A DNA stretch of 64,000 nt, taken from assembly GCA_001660395.1 (NCBI GenBank), contig LXWE01000001.1, positions 1,178,001-1,242,000 on the forward strand, read 5' to 3'. The notes under the pieces were generated by a model that saw nothing but the letters and a program-made list of their open reading frames with translations, made no database searches and was not told the origin of the DNA. Numbering within the stretch: position 1 is the first letter of the stretch; the number at the start of each line of letters is the position of its first letter. Shown here piece after piece: positions 1-9,888 of the stretch. The DNA comes from Alteromonadaceae bacterium XY-R5 (GTDB lineage Bacteria; Pseudomonadota; Gammaproteobacteria; Enterobacterales; Alteromonadaceae). The translations under genes and the position numbers were made by a program.

Positions 1-35
1 CCTTAGGTCGGCTTTCATATACTTACTGATGTTGA

Positions 36-2648
36 TTAGGCAACATTCAGAGTAGGAATGATCTTCGCTTTTGCTTCGTCTTCCGCTTGCTTGAACTCGT
101 CCATACGGTCGAAGTTCAGGTAGCGGTATACATCACCAGCCATTGCATCAATCTTACTTGCGTATTCCATGTACTCTTCTGCCGTTGGGATTTTACCAAC
201 GATTGCACCTACCGCTGCCATTTCAGCAGAACACAGATATACATTCGCACCATCACCTAAACGGTTAGGGAAGTTACGGGTAGAAGTAGACAGTACTGTC
301 GCACCGGCTAATACACGTGCCTGGTTACCCATACACAGTGAACATCCAGGCATTTCAGTACGTACGCCAGCACGGCCATAGATGTTGTAATAACCTTCTT
401 CCATCAACTGGGCTTTGTCCATCTTAGTCGGCGGAGAAATCCACAGACGTGTTGGCAGAACCTGGTTGTACTGCTCCAGCAGTTTACCCGCGGCACGGAA
501 GTGACCGATGTTGGTCATACAAGAACCGATGAATACTTCATCTACCTTGTCGCCAGCAACGTCAGACAGTGTCTTCGCATCATCTGGGTCATTCGGGCAG
601 CACAGGATTGGTTCTTTAATATCGGCCAAGTCGATTTCGATAACTTCAGCGTATTCAGCATCCGCATCAGCAGTCATCAGTTCAGGTTTCGCCAACCACT
701 CTTCCATCTTCTGAGCACGACGCTCAAGTGTACGAGGGTCGCCGTAACCTTCGTTGATCATCCAGCGCAACATGGTGATGTTAGAACGCAGATACTCAGC
801 GATAGAGGCTTCAGACAGCTTGATGGTACAACCCGCAGCTGAACGCTCAGCAGAGGCATCAGACAATTCGAACGCTTGCTCAACAGTCAGATCTTCCAGA
901 CCTTCGATTTCCAGAATGCGGCCAGAGAAGGCATTGATTTTACCTTTCTTAGCAACTGTCAGCAGGCCTTGCTTGATACCGTATAAAGGAATGGCATGTA
1001 CCAGGTCACGCAAAGTGATACCAGGTTGCATTTTACCTTTGAAACGGACCAGCACAGACTCAGGCATATCCAGAGGCATAACGCCTGTCGCTGCGGCGAA
1101 AGCCACCAAACCAGAACCTGCCGGGAATGAAATACCCAGAGGGAAACGAGTGTGCGAGTCACCACCAGTACCTACTGTGTCTGGTAACAACATACGGTTC
1201 AACCAGCTGTGGATGATACCGTCGCCAGGACGCAGAGAAACACCACCACGGTTCATGATGAAGTCTGGCAGGGTGTGCTGAGTTTCGATGTCGACTGGCT
1301 TAGGATAAGCGGCAGTGTGACAGAAAGACTGCATGGTCAAATCCGCAGAGAAGCCTAAACACGCCAGGTCTTTCAGTTCGTCACGGGTCATAGGACCAGT
1401 GGTATCCTGAGAACCTACGGTAGTCATCTTAGGCTCACAGTAAGTACCAGGGCGGATACCTTCAACGCCACACGCTTTACCTACCATCTTCTGCGCTAAG
1501 GTATAGCCTTTACCAGTGTCTTTTGGCTGTTCAGGTTTACGGAACAGATCAGAAGGAGCCAAACCTAACGCTTCGCGAGCTTTTTCAGTCAAACCACGAC
1601 CGATGATCAGGTTGATACGGCCACCGGCACGCACTTCATCCAGGATCACGTCAGATTTATAACCGTACTCGGCCAGCACTTCGCCAGTTTCAGCGTTTGT
1701 GATTTTACCTTCCAGCGGGAAAATATCGATCACGTCGCCCATGTTCATTTTGTCTACGTCGGCTTCAAATACCAGCGCGCCAGCATCTTCCATGGTGTTG
1801 AAGAAAATAGGCGCAACTTTACCGCCGATACATACACCACCGCCGCGCTTGTTAGGCACGCCAGGCATATCTTCACCGAAGAACCACAGCACTGAGTTAG
1901 TCGCAGACTTACGTGATGAACCAGTACCTACTACGTCACCTACGAAAGCAACTGGGTGACCTTTGGCTTTGATTTCTTCGATTTGCTTCATCGGGCCGAC
2001 TTCACCGTGCTTCTCTGGTGTTAAACCATCACGGGTCATCTTATAGGCCGCTAATGCGTGCAGAGGGATATCAGGACGAGACCAGGCATCAGGTGCTGGT
2101 GACAAGTCATCAGTGTTGGTTTCACCCGTCACTTTAAATACAGACATGGTGATCTTTTCTGGCAGATCAGCACGCTTAGTGAACCACTCACCCGCAGCCC
2201 ATGATTCAAGAACGGCTTGCGCGTGCGCATTACCAGCTTTCGCCAGTTCATCAACGTCGTGGAATGCATCAAACATTAGCAGAGTATGCTTCAGTTCTTC
2301 AGCAGCCAGCGCAGCCAAAGACTCGTCTTTCAGCAATTCAACCAGAGTTGCGATGTTGTAACCACCGTGCATGTTACCCAGTAACTTAACGGCTAGCTCT
2401 TTGGAAATCAGTGGAGAACTGGCTTCGCCTTTTACTACTGCGCTCAGGAAACCGGCTTTTACATAAGCCGCTTCATCTACGCCAGGAGGCACGCGCTCAG
2501 AGATCAGTTCAACTAAAAACTCTTCTTCCCCTGCAACAGGTGCTTTCAGTAATTCAACCAAAGCAGCAGTCTGTTCTGCATTCAGGGGTTTAGGTGGAAT
2601 ACCTAATGCGGCACGTTCTGCAACGTGTTCACGATATGCTTCTAACAC
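36..2648 (-). CDS. acnB: Aconitate hydratase B
   Basis: Bifunctional aconitase / 2-methylisocitrate dehydratase of the TCA and methylcitrate cycles, cytoplasmic. At 870 residues it is full length for AcnB. The order is an N-terminal HEAT-like helical domain (about 1-155), the swivel domain (about 165-380, with the GTGSSRKSA segment), then the catalytic iron-sulfur domain. The [4Fe-4S] ligands are visible as the Cys of GSCMTN (about residue 709) and the CxxC of GCSLCMG (about 766-770). It stands alone, with 228 bases separating its start from the RNase P RNA gene. No odd features. Identification is essentially certain. Confidence 0.97.
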   Translation of the reverse strand: MLEAYREHVAERAALGIPPKPLNAEQTAALVELLKAPVAGEEEFLVELISERVPPGVDEAAYVKAGFLSAVVKGEASSPLISKELAVKLLGNMHGGYNIATLVELLKDESLAALAAEELKHTLLMFDAFHDVDELAKAGNAHAQAVLESWAAGEWFTKRADLPEKITMSVFKVTGETNTDDLSPAPDAWSRPDIPLHALAAYKMTRDGLTPEKHGEVGPMKQIEEIKAKGHPVAFVGDVVGTGSSRKSATNSVLWFFGEDMPGVPNKRGGGVCIGGKVAPIFFNTMEDAGALVFEADVDKMNMGDVIDIFPLEGKITNAETGEVLAEYGYKSDVILDEVRAGGRINLIIGRGLTEKAREALGLAPSDLFRKPEQPKDTGKGYTLAQKMVGKACGVEGIRPGTYCEPKMTTVGSQDTTGPMTRDELKDLACLGFSADLTMQSFCHTAAYPKPVDIETQHTLPDFIMNRGGVSLRPGDGIIHSWLNRMLLPDTVGTGGDSHTRFPLGISFPAGSGLVAFAAATGVMPLDMPESVLVRFKGKMQPGITLRDLVHAIPLYGIKQGLLTVAKKGKINAFSGRILEIEGLEDLTVEQAFELSDASAERSAAGCTIKLSEASIAEYLRSNITMLRWMINEGYGDPRTLERRAQKMEEWLAKPELMTADADAEYAEVIEIDLADIKEPILCCPNDPDDAKTLSDVAGDKVDEVFIGSCMTNIGHFRAAGKLLEQYNQVLPTRLWISPPTKMDKAQLMEEGYYNIYGRAGVRTEMPGCSLCMGNQARVLAGATVLSTSTRNFPNRLGDGANVYLCSAEMAAVGAIVGKIPTAEEYMEYASKIDAMAGDVYRYLNFDRMDEFKQAEDEAKAKIIPTLNVA

Positions 2649-2876
2649 GATATGGCCCTCTTGTTAGCTGGATTCACAAAGATATGAATCAGGAGTATAG
2701 AAATGAAACGGCCCCAGTATAAGGGCTATGGGAAAAAATTTAAATTTATCAGCGGTTTTGTTTATTTATGACCATTATTCATATGAAAAATGGTGAACAA
2801 CACTCATATTTCTAATGGTAAGACCATTCCGCCTTATTTTTATACCCAAATGGCACTGGCGAAATGGAAGAAGGAG

Positions 2877-3233
<357 letters not shown>

Positions 3234-3369
3234 GCGCGGATTGTACGCGCTATTCCCGCCCCTTACAACGGCTTTACTGATAAGACCTGCCAACTGCTGG
3301 ATTTACCTGCGATCAAGCAGACTTCAACTATACTTAGAAAGCCCTGAAACACACCTTTGGAGGTGAACT

Positions 3370-3849
3370 ATGGCAATGTCTGATCGGGTCAGCCGTTATT
3401 TGGATGACCACCAAGTTCGTTACTGCATTATTCCTCATCCCCATAGCCGCAGCTCGGTAGGTACTGCCATCAGTGCCGAAGTTCCCATGCATCAGGTGGC
3501 CAAAGCGGTGATGTTAGAAAGCCATGAAGGCAAGCGCCTGATGGCGATAGTACCCGCCGATTACAAAATCAGTTTGAGCAAGGTAAATGATGAATTTCAT
3601 GGACAATTTAAGCTTATCCGTGAACCCATGGTCTACCAGATGTTTGAAGATTGCGATCTGGGTGCCGTGCCCCCGATGCCAAAGCCTTACCACCTTGATG
3701 CTGTATACGATGAGGAATTAATGGCCTCCCCCTTCCTGTTTATGGAAAGTGGCGACCACGAGACTTTACTGCAAGTCAGTCGGGACGATTTTGTTCGATT
3801 AATGGAACAATATCCCCATACTCGCTTTAGCAGCAGAGCCATTCACTAA
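3370..3849 (+). CDS. YbaK/EbsC-family aminoacyl-tRNA deacylase-like protein
   Basis: A 159-residue single-domain protein of the YbaK/ProX (prolyl-tRNA editing) fold; family members hydrolyse mischarged aminoacyl-tRNAs in trans. The YbaK fold is recognisable from the central segment VAKAVMLESHEGKRLMAIVPAD (about residues 39-60, given here in part), which includes the conserved Lys of the editing site. The ATG at 3370 is preceded by GGAGG at 3359-3363 with good spacing. It is monocistronic and ends in a rho-independent terminator. Which amino acid it clears cannot be told from sequence; YeaK-like or ProXp-like are both possible. Confidence 0.8.
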   Translation: MAMSDRVSRYLDDHQVRYCIIPHPHSRSSVGTAISAEVPMHQVAKAVMLESHEGKRLMAIVPADYKISLSKVNDEFHGQFKLIREPMVYQMFEDCDLGAVPPMPKPYHLDAVYDEELMASPFLFMESGDHETLLQVSRDDFVRLMEQYPHTRFSSRAIH

Positions 3850-3872
3850 ATTTATCTCATGTCTTGTAAACC

Positions 3873-3900
3873 AAAAAGCCGCTTATACAAGCGGCTTTTT
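3873..3900 (+). terminator. Rho-independent terminator after the YbaK-like gene
   Basis: Hairpin with arms AAAGCCGC / GCGGCTTT and loop TTATACAA, followed by a T run, 23 bases after the stop codon. Confidence 0.85.
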
Positions 3901-3989
3901 ATCCTATGTTAGGAGTTGAGCAATTTTAAAATTCAGCTACTCAAGGAAATTCATTTATTTTTCAAAAGATTATCAAATTAAATAAAACA

Positions 3990-4430
3990 TCATTCCTGAT
4001 TGCGTTTAACAACCTGATACAACACCTCCAGGCCCTGCTCGATTAGCGCTTGCTCGTCCGCCTTCGCGCCTTGCATGAGTTGTCCAAGGGCTTGGCTGGC
4101 ATCCTGATTCATTACCATTTGGGCACCTTCTTTGACTTCCTCCGCCAGTACCACAGTCGTCACTCTCTTATCCTTGGCATCCTGAGCCACGATTGCCCAG
4201 CCTCGGCTAACTAACCCTTTAACGACAGTTGACACCCAGCTTTGCGCTAACTGGGTATGGGTTACGATTTCACGAATTGAACGAGGCGTGTCTTCCATCA
4301 ACAGAAATTCAAGCACACTAACCTCACCCGGAGTGACAGGCGGATCCACTTCCACACATTCAGCATTGTCACGCAAAGCGCTTTGCAAATGCTTGGTCAG
4401 ATAATGTAAATTTCCGAGAGTCAGCGTCAT
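3990..4430 (-). CDS. MarR-family transcriptional regulator of the efflux operon
   Basis: A 146-residue winged-helix protein. The MarR core is seen as the helix-turn-helix (about residues 50-75, IREIVTHTQLAQSWVSTVVK) followed by the wing with AQDAKDKRVTTVVL, which matches the D.RD.R wing of MarR proteins. It is the third gene of an operon with a membrane fusion protein and an RND permease; only 11 bases separate it from the permease stop. MarR proteins usually repress neighbouring pumps and are released by small phenolic or hydrophobic ligands. The likely operator is the 28-bp palindrome at 8685-8712, upstream of the first operon gene, so the regulator would sense the state of its own operon. 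The ligand is unknown. Confidence 0.85.
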   Translation of the reverse strand: MTLTLGNLHYLTKHLQSALRDNAECVEVDPPVTPGEVSVLEFLLMEDTPRSIREIVTHTQLAQSWVSTVVKGLVSRGWAIVAQDAKDKRVTTVVLAEEVKEGAQMVMNQDASQALGQLMQGAKADEQALIEQGLEVLYQVVKRNQE

Positions 4431-4441
4431 ATCATTATTTC

Positions 4442-7400
4442 TCAGTGGGTGTCCCGGGCAGGCTGCATTGGATGCATTCCCTGTCTCAGGCGTAACAGTT
4501 TCAGGCAGCGATGTTTCAGCCCATCAACCTTTTCATATACAGCAGGCACCACTAACAGGCTTAATGCCGTCGAAGTGATCAGGCCGCCAATTACCGCGAT
4601 CGCCATAGGCCCGCGAAACGCCGATGGCACGCCTAACTGAAGCGCCATTGGCAGCATACCTGCGACCATAGCAAAGGTTGTCATCACAATGGGGCGCGCG
4701 CGTTTATGACAGGCATCGATAATGGCTTCACGACGGTTCAGGCCACGATGGCGCGAGAGAATAGCAAATTCCACCAGCAGAATGGAGTTTTTACTCACAA
4801 TCCCCATCAGCATGATCATGCCAATTAGCGAAGACAGCGACAAGCTATAGCCACACAACGCCAGCGCGGCAAAGGCACCTCCGGCAGATAAGGGCAGCGC
4901 CGTTAAAATGGTGACTGGCTGCAGGAAATCATCGAATAAGATCACCAGTACCGCATACACACACAGTACCCCAGCTAACATCGCCAGACCAAAACCAGAA
5001 AACAGTTCTTTTTGTTGTTCCGCATCACCAGAGGTAACCTGCTCAACCCCGGCAGGTAAATGTCTGAGCGCCGCTAACGCCTCTACCTGCTGGGTGACTT
5101 CACCTAATGGACGGTTGAGGGTATCAATAGTGATATTCACACTGCGCTTACGATCGAGGCGCTCGATTTGCGCAGGGCCATCCATCAGCTTCACCTCGGC
5201 AATACTGCTTAGTGGCACATAACCATTGTTAGCAGCAATACGCAGATTTCGGATCACTTCCAGATTCTGACGTTGTTCCTGAGCTAAACGCGTGCGCACA
5301 TAGATTTGACGATTAGGCAGATTCAGACGCGGCAGATTCTGATCATAATCACTGTTGGTGGCGACGCGTACGGCCTGACTGATAGTTGCTGCGTTCACGC
5401 CTAAACGTGCCGCTTTGTCGTAATCCACCAGTATTGCCACTTCCGGACGCAGCAGGCTGGCGCTCGAATTGATATTGCCTAAACCGGGCAACGTGCGCAG
5501 TTCACTGACCACAGACGTCGCCGCCTGCTGGAGTTTTTCGGCATCATCACTTTGCAGTACCAGCTTAAGTTGCTGACCAGCCCCCTCAACCCCAAAGCTG
5601 AATTTAGCTGCAGGCACCTGCTCCAAATCAATACGCATCAAGGCTTCCAATGTTTGCTGGCTGCGTCTGGTCTGTTCCGCTAATGGCGTTAACTGGGCGA
5701 TGATTCTGGCACTGCGCACATTACCGCTACTGCTGCCACCATTCATCATACCGCTGGAACCTATGCCAACCGTGGTATACACACTGATAACTTCGGGGTA
5801 AGCCGAAATCAGTCGCTGCGCCTGCTGGGCTACCCTGGCGGTTTGTGCGGCTGTCGAACCAGGAGCAGTTTCAAGGTTGATAATAATTTGTTCTTTATCA
5901 TCAGCATCCACAAAGTTAGTCGGCAGTTGTGCCAGTATCGCGGCCGATGCAAACAGAAATACAATGGCAAGGGCGAAAGTTTTCCAGGGGTTGTTAAGAC
6001 TCCAATGCACACTGCGCATGTATCTGCGCATAATCGGACCATCTGGCTGCGCTTGTTGATGGGGTTTGGCGCGCATCAGTTTTGACGCCATCATCGGCGT
6101 AAGTAAACGTGCAACGGCCAGAGAAAACAAAACAGCAATCGACGCGGTCCAGCCAAACTGACTAAAGAACTTACCAGCCATCCCTGTCATAAAGGCCGTC
6201 GGTAAAAATACTGCAACCAGGGTAAATGAGGTGGCGATTACCGCCAGGCCAATTTCATTGGCAGCTTCTAGCGCGGCTTTTTGTGGCGTGGCGCCGTTTT
6301 GCAAATGACGCTCGATATTTTCAATTTCAACAATGGCATCATCCACCAGCACCCCAATGATCAGGGTCAATGCCAGTAAGGTGATTGAGTTAAGCTGAAA
6401 GTCCATCACCGCCAGTAAGGCAAAGGTCGGAATAATCGATAACGGCAACGCCACAGACGCCACCAGCGTCGCACGCCAATCGCGTAAAAACAGCCATACT
6501 GCCAACACCGCCAGTATTGCGCCTTCATACAAGGCCCCCATGGCGCCTTCATAATTATTAATCACCGGGCCAATGGTATTGTTAATCTCGCGAATATCCA
6601 CATAGGGATACTGTTCCCTTAACACATTCACAGCGTCACGCACCCGCTCCGCTGTTTCCACCTCACTGGCGCCACGGGCACGTTTAATTTGCAATGACAC
6701 CACCGGTTGTCCATCCAGTAACGCCAGTTGACGCCGCTCGGCAGCGGTATCCTTCACCTGAGCAATGCTGTCTAAACGCACCCGATTGCCATTGGGCAAG
6801 GGGATCATGAGCGCCTGAATATCCGCTACCCGATGAAAGCCCGACAACGTCCGAATCGCCTGTTCCTGTCCGCCAATATTACTCAGTCCGCCGGGTAATT
6901 CCCGCAGTACCTGTTGCAAGCGGCTTGATATATCTGCGGCGGTAACGTTTAGGCCGTTGAGCTGTACCGGGTCTAACTCCACCCGTATTTCGCGTTCCAA
7001 CCCACCCACTCGGGTAACTTCACCAACCCCGGTCACCGACAGTAACGTTTTACTGATTTGATTATCAACAAACCAGGAAAGCTCAGCTTCGTCCAAAGAT
7101 GCAGAATGCAGTGCCAGGGTCAAAATCGCGTCCCCGGTCACGCTCATACGGGAAATAGTTGGCTCTTCCATATCTGCAGGCAACTGACTGCGAATTTTCT
7201 CAATGCCGTTACGAATATCACTGACGGCTTCCTGGGGATCTTTTTCCAGTTCAAACTGCACCGTAGAAATAGAAGTACCATCACTGACTTTCGAAATAAT
7301 ATGACGAATACCGCTAATGGCCGCCAAACTGTCTTCGATTCGTCTGGTCACTTCAGTCTCTAAGGTACTAGGGGTTGCACCGGGCAGATTCGCGGTGACA

Positions 7401-7537
7401 ATAACCGTGGGAAAATCCAGATCGGGCAGATTCTGAATCGGCAGAGATTTAAACCCTGCTAAACCCGCCACACAAAACAAAAAGAAGGTCAGAATCGACG
7501 GAATTGGCCGCTTGATGGCCCAGGCCGAAAAATTCAT
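4442..7537 (-). CDS. RND-family multidrug efflux permease (inner membrane)
   Basis: Proton-driven resistance-nodulation-division transporter, 1031 residues, the usual length for the AcrB/MexB superfamily. The N-terminus (AIKRPIPSILTFFLFCVAG) is the typical first membrane helix. TM4 carries the paired acidic residues GVLVDDAIVEIENIERH (about 400), the proton relay. Two large periplasmic loops and a second set of six helices are present. Its start overlaps the stop of the upstream fusion protein by 4 bases, so the two are translationally coupled. No outer-membrane channel gene is in the operon, so a TolC-like partner must come from elsewhere. Sequence style (LPDLDFPTVIVTANLPGA) is nearer the MdtB/MexF-like than the AcrB branch, but the substrate is unknown. 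Confidence 0.93.
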   Translation of the reverse strand: MNFSAWAIKRPIPSILTFFLFCVAGLAGFKSLPIQNLPDLDFPTVIVTANLPGATPSTLETEVTRRIEDSLAAISGIRHIISKVSDGTSISTVQFELEKDPQEAVSDIRNGIEKIRSQLPADMEEPTISRMSVTGDAILTLALHSASLDEAELSWFVDNQISKTLLSVTGVGEVTRVGGLEREIRVELDPVQLNGLNVTAADISSRLQQVLRELPGGLSNIGGQEQAIRTLSGFHRVADIQALMIPLPNGNRVRLDSIAQVKDTAAERRQLALLDGQPVVSLQIKRARGASEVETAERVRDAVNVLREQYPYVDIREINNTIGPVINNYEGAMGALYEGAILAVLAVWLFLRDWRATLVASVALPLSIIPTFALLAVMDFQLNSITLLALTLIIGVLVDDAIVEIENIERHLQNGATPQKAALEAANEIGLAVIATSFTLVAVFLPTAFMTGMAGKFFSQFGWTASIAVLFSLAVARLLTPMMASKLMRAKPHQQAQPDGPIMRRYMRSVHWSLNNPWKTFALAIVFLFASAAILAQLPTNFVDADDKEQIIINLETAPGSTAAQTARVAQQAQRLISAYPEVISVYTTVGIGSSGMMNGGSSSGNVRSARIIAQLTPLAEQTRRSQQTLEALMRIDLEQVPAAKFSFGVEGAGQQLKLVLQSDDAEKLQQAATSVVSELRTLPGLGNINSSASLLRPEVAILVDYDKAARLGVNAATISQAVRVATNSDYDQNLPRLNLPNRQIYVRTRLAQEQRQNLEVIRNLRIAANNGYVPLSSIAEVKLMDGPAQIERLDRKRSVNITIDTLNRPLGEVTQQVEALAALRHLPAGVEQVTSGDAEQQKELFSGFGLAMLAGVLCVYAVLVILFDDFLQPVTILTALPLSAGGAFAALALCGYSLSLSSLIGMIMLMGIVSKNSILLVEFAILSRHRGLNRREAIIDACHKRARPIVMTTFAMVAGMLPMALQLGVPSAFRGPMAIAVIGGLITSTALSLLVVPAVYEKVDGLKHRCLKLLRLRQGMHPMQPARDTH

Positions 7538-8643
7538 TGGCTGCCTCCCATTAAGGCAGCATCAATAGTGGGCTGTGATACTACTTTCACCAAATCGCCC
7601 TGATTCAAAAAGGCCCCACCGGCAGAAACCACAGCCTGATGTGCGGCTAAACCGGATAACACTTCAACCTGCTCATTCATACGACGCCCAGTAGTTACCT
7701 TAACTAATTGCACCTGTTGTTCGTCGTTGAGTACCTGCACATACTGGTAGCCATCGCGAAAGACCAATGCTGATTCAGGCACGCTAATGGCATCACGCTC
7801 TCCAGTATAAAGTTTGCCTCCCGCATACATCCCAGCTTTAAATGGCGTGTTTGCCGGCAAATCCACATATACAGTGGATGTGAGCGACGAGGCATCTAAT
7901 GCGGGGGCAATAGAGCGCACCGTTCCCTGTGCAATTTGTCCATTTGCGCTAATCGTAACTGCCTGGCCCGGGTGAATATTAACGAGTTGAGCCGCCGTCA
8001 CTTCCGCTCGCCATTCCAGCCGATTTTGGCGAATTAACTGAAACAATGCTTCCCCCAGAGACGGCACATCGCCTAATTCGGCATTACGCTGACTGATCAC
8101 ACCCGCATCCGGTGCTAACACCTCTGTACGCGCTAAGCGCAGTTGCTGATATTCAAGGGCTGCTCTGGCTGAATCTAATTTGGCTAAATTGGTTTTTTCA
8201 CTGGCTTCATCACTGAGCAATTTTTCATCACTCACCAGTTTCTGCGGCTGTAAACGACGACTACGCTCAGCCTGCTGATGGGCTAACTGATAACTGGCCT
8301 GGTTTTCCGCCAGAGTAGCCTGGGCCTTGGCCACATCGGTTTTTATTTCACGCTGGTCAAAACGCGCTAACAGCTGACCTGCCTGAACTTGCTGCCCTAC
8401 TTCGACCAGGACGTCTGTTAATTTAATGCCGGATAATTCACTGGCAACCTGCGCATACTGCCAGGGCTGAATTGGGCCGCTGGCCTCCACATCAATGGGC
8501 CAGACCGTCTGTTGTGGTGACACCATAGATACGCTCATGGCCGGACGCAACACAGCTTGTTTTGCCTCCCCATCACCACACCCAGTTAACAATGAGGAGA
8601 CCAAAAGCGCCAAACCTGCCGCATGAATTTTTTTACCGTACAT
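7534..8643 (-). CDS. RND efflux periplasmic adaptor (membrane fusion protein, lipoprotein)
   Basis: A 369-residue HlyD/AcrA-type adaptor that bridges the inner-membrane permease and an outer-membrane channel. A lipoprotein signal is visible: a hydrophobic stretch then LLTGC with Cys22 as the lipidated residue. A biotinyl-lipoyl half (ASELSGIKLTDVLVEVGQQVQAGQ start), a helical hairpin (about 110-165) and a beta-barrel region follow. It is the first gene of the operon adaptor - permease - MarR. The promoter must lie in 8644-8760, where a 28-bp near-palindrome sits 42 bases upstream of the start codon. Confidence 0.92.
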   Translation of the reverse strand: MYGKKIHAAGLALLVSSLLTGCGDGEAKQAVLRPAMSVSMVSPQQTVWPIDVEASGPIQPWQYAQVASELSGIKLTDVLVEVGQQVQAGQLLARFDQREIKTDVAKAQATLAENQASYQLAHQQAERSRRLQPQKLVSDEKLLSDEASEKTNLAKLDSARAALEYQQLRLARTEVLAPDAGVISQRNAELGDVPSLGEALFQLIRQNRLEWRAEVTAAQLVNIHPGQAVTISANGQIAQGTVRSIAPALDASSLTSTVYVDLPANTPFKAGMYAGGKLYTGERDAISVPESALVFRDGYQYVQVLNDEQQVQLVKVTTGRRMNEQVEVLSGLAAHQAVVSAGGAFLNQGDLVKVVSQPTIDAALMGGSQ

Positions 8644-8684
8644 ACTTAAGCCATATTATCCATCAGTGATATGCCCGCAATTTA

Positions 8685-8712
8685 CATCTTTAGAGATACA
8701 TCTGTAAAGATG
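8685..8712. promoter_or_regulatory. 28-bp near-perfect palindrome, likely MarR operator
   Basis: Outer arms CATCTTTA (8685-8692) and TAAAGATG (8705-8712); the inner halves AGAT/ATCT also pair, giving 24 of 28 symmetrical positions. The size and symmetry suit a MarR dimer, and the site lies 42 bases upstream of the operon that ends with a MarR gene. A second, shorter inverted repeat (AGAATC at 8720-8725, GATTCT at 8734-8739) lies next to it. Function is inferred from position. Confidence 0.6.
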
Positions 8713-8825
8713 CAAACTAAGAATCCCAGGAAAGATTCTCACTAATGGTGATTAATCATCTGATTTATATATAAATTCCACTAAGTAAGATGACAGCAAT
8801 CTGTGGCTTTTAAGTCATTTATTGC

Positions 8826-8874
8826 ATGACAGTTTTTTGAACTTTTTTGCAAATAGGTAAATTTGCTGTCCCCT
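8826..8874 (+). promoter_or_regulatory. Conserved upstream element, copy 1 (before the NLP gene)
   Basis: A 21-base block starting TGACAGTTTTTTGAAC (8827-8847) and a 9-base block CTGTCCCCT (8866-8874) recur with identical sequence and identical spacing (39 bases from TGACAG to CTGTCCCC) at 9791-9838, before the phospholipase gene. The 18 bases between the blocks differ, as a promoter spacer would. GAACTT resembles an ECF sigma -35 box. On the opposite strand the left block also reads AGTTCAA-AAAA-CTGTCAT, an 18-mer like a Pho box but pointing away from the gene. A REP-like repeat with GACAG/CTGTC ends is the main alternative. Confidence 0.6.
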
Positions 8875-8946
8875 CTCCGTTGAATTTCATCTCTTAGGCC
8901 TTTGCATATCTCGCGGTGAGATGTGCCCAAAATTAAGGACATTCAG

Positions 8947-9708
8947 ATGAAAATATCGACCTTTACGATTCTGCTTTCTACCATATCGCTAATAAGCCAG
9001 GCCCATGCAGATGACTTTGCCGCGCTAGATCAAGCTCTACCAACAGAAATTGATGCTGAGTCCATCGCCCCAGTATTTGATTTCGATACGGATGGCTGCC
9101 TACCCAGTGCAGGCATTAGCCGTGATGGCGATAAAAACGGAGGTCTGAAGCCCTCAGGTAGTATAGGTGGCAGCTGCCGATCCAGTAATTTTCTAGAAAC
9201 GTCCAATACCCTGCACAGATATACCTGCGTCGACCAGGATGGCAGCAGCTACTGTGGGCATCTCTACGCCTTATATTTTGAAAAAGACCAAATCATTGAC
9301 GGCATTGAAAGTGGTCATCGCCACGACTGGGAATTTGCCACGATATACACCACAGATGGCATTATTACCCACGGCAGTTACAGCACCCATGGCGATGTAG
9401 TCACAGCAGAGGCCGACGAGCTGCCATTTGAAAATGGTCACCTACAAGTGGTGTATCACAAAGATGGCGTCAGTACCCATGTGCTGCGTTTTGCCAAAAC
9501 TGATGAAAGTGCCGAAAACCCATACGCAGCCTTTGTCACACCTAGGGTAAGCAGCTGGTTTGAGTTAACTGGAGATGGTATCGACAATGCCACAATGCGC
9601 GGTTATTTAAATTCTTTCGACTATGGCTCTGCTAACTTGCCTGTGTCTGATGCAAACTTTCTCAATAACCTCAATGAAGGCAAGCCCAGCAGCTATCCTA
9701 GCTTTTAG
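8947..9708 (+). CDS. Secreted Nep1-like protein (NLP, NPP1 family)
   Basis: A 253-residue exported protein of the necrosis- and ethylene-inducing peptide family, best known as cytolysins of plant pathogens that bind glycosyl inositol phosphoryl ceramides and permeabilise plant membranes. The start at 8947 has AAGGA seven bases upstream and gives a clean signal peptide (about 1-21, ending QAHA). The family hallmark GHRHDWE is intact at about 123-129, with the His, Asp and Glu that hold the metal. The upstream FDTDGC segment, YALYFEKDQ before the hallmark, and the C-terminal YPSF also fit the family. Four cysteines (about 51, 77, 94, 103) could form two disulfides. An in-frame ATG at 8923 would spoil the signal peptide. 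A terminator follows. Host and toxicity are not known; NLPs also occur in non-toxic forms. Confidence 0.88.
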   Translation: MKISTFTILLSTISLISQAHADDFAALDQALPTEIDAESIAPVFDFDTDGCLPSAGISRDGDKNGGLKPSGSIGGSCRSSNFLETSNTLHRYTCVDQDGSSYCGHLYALYFEKDQIIDGIESGHRHDWEFATIYTTDGIITHGSYSTHGDVVTAEADELPFENGHLQVVYHKDGVSTHVLRFAKTDESAENPYAAFVTPRVSSWFELTGDGIDNATMRGYLNSFDYGSANLPVSDANFLNNLNEGKPSSYPSF

Positions 9709-9716
9709 TTTATAGT

Positions 9717-9746
9717 TAAAGCCCTGAAATTACAGGGCTTTATTTT
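9717..9746 (+). terminator. Terminator after the NLP gene
   Basis: Hairpin AAAGCCCTG / CAGGGCTTT with loop AAATTA, followed by ATTTTC, 9 bases after the stop. It isolates the NLP transcript from the phospholipase gene, so the shared upstream element is needed twice. Confidence 0.75.
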
Positions 9747-9789
9747 CTAAAGTAACGTATCAAACCTTTTGTATTTAAGTACGAATTCC

Positions 9790-9838
9790 GTGACAGTTTT
9801 TTGAACTTTTTACGAATTCATACTTTCTTCTGTCCCCT
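9790..9838 (+). promoter_or_regulatory. Conserved upstream element, copy 2 (before the phospholipase gene)
   Basis: Second copy of the two-block element: left block 9791-9811, right block CTGTCCCCT at 9830-9838, spacing identical to copy 1. The right block ends about 50 bases before the phospholipase start, against about 72 bases in copy 1, which is a promoter-like position in both. The Pho-box-like 18-mer on the opposite strand is at 9790-9807. Confidence 0.6.
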
Positions 9839-9888
9839 TCTGTGCATTCTCCCCCTCATCCCGTCAAATCACTTAATCGGGATCGGCT

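Noticed and set aside
8826-8843. Pho-box-like 18-mers on the minus strand inside both upstream elements (8826-8843 and 9790-9807)
   Set aside because: The match is fair (13-14 of 18) but it points away from the NLP and PI-PLC genes; PhoB sites act in one orientation, so no Pho box was called there.
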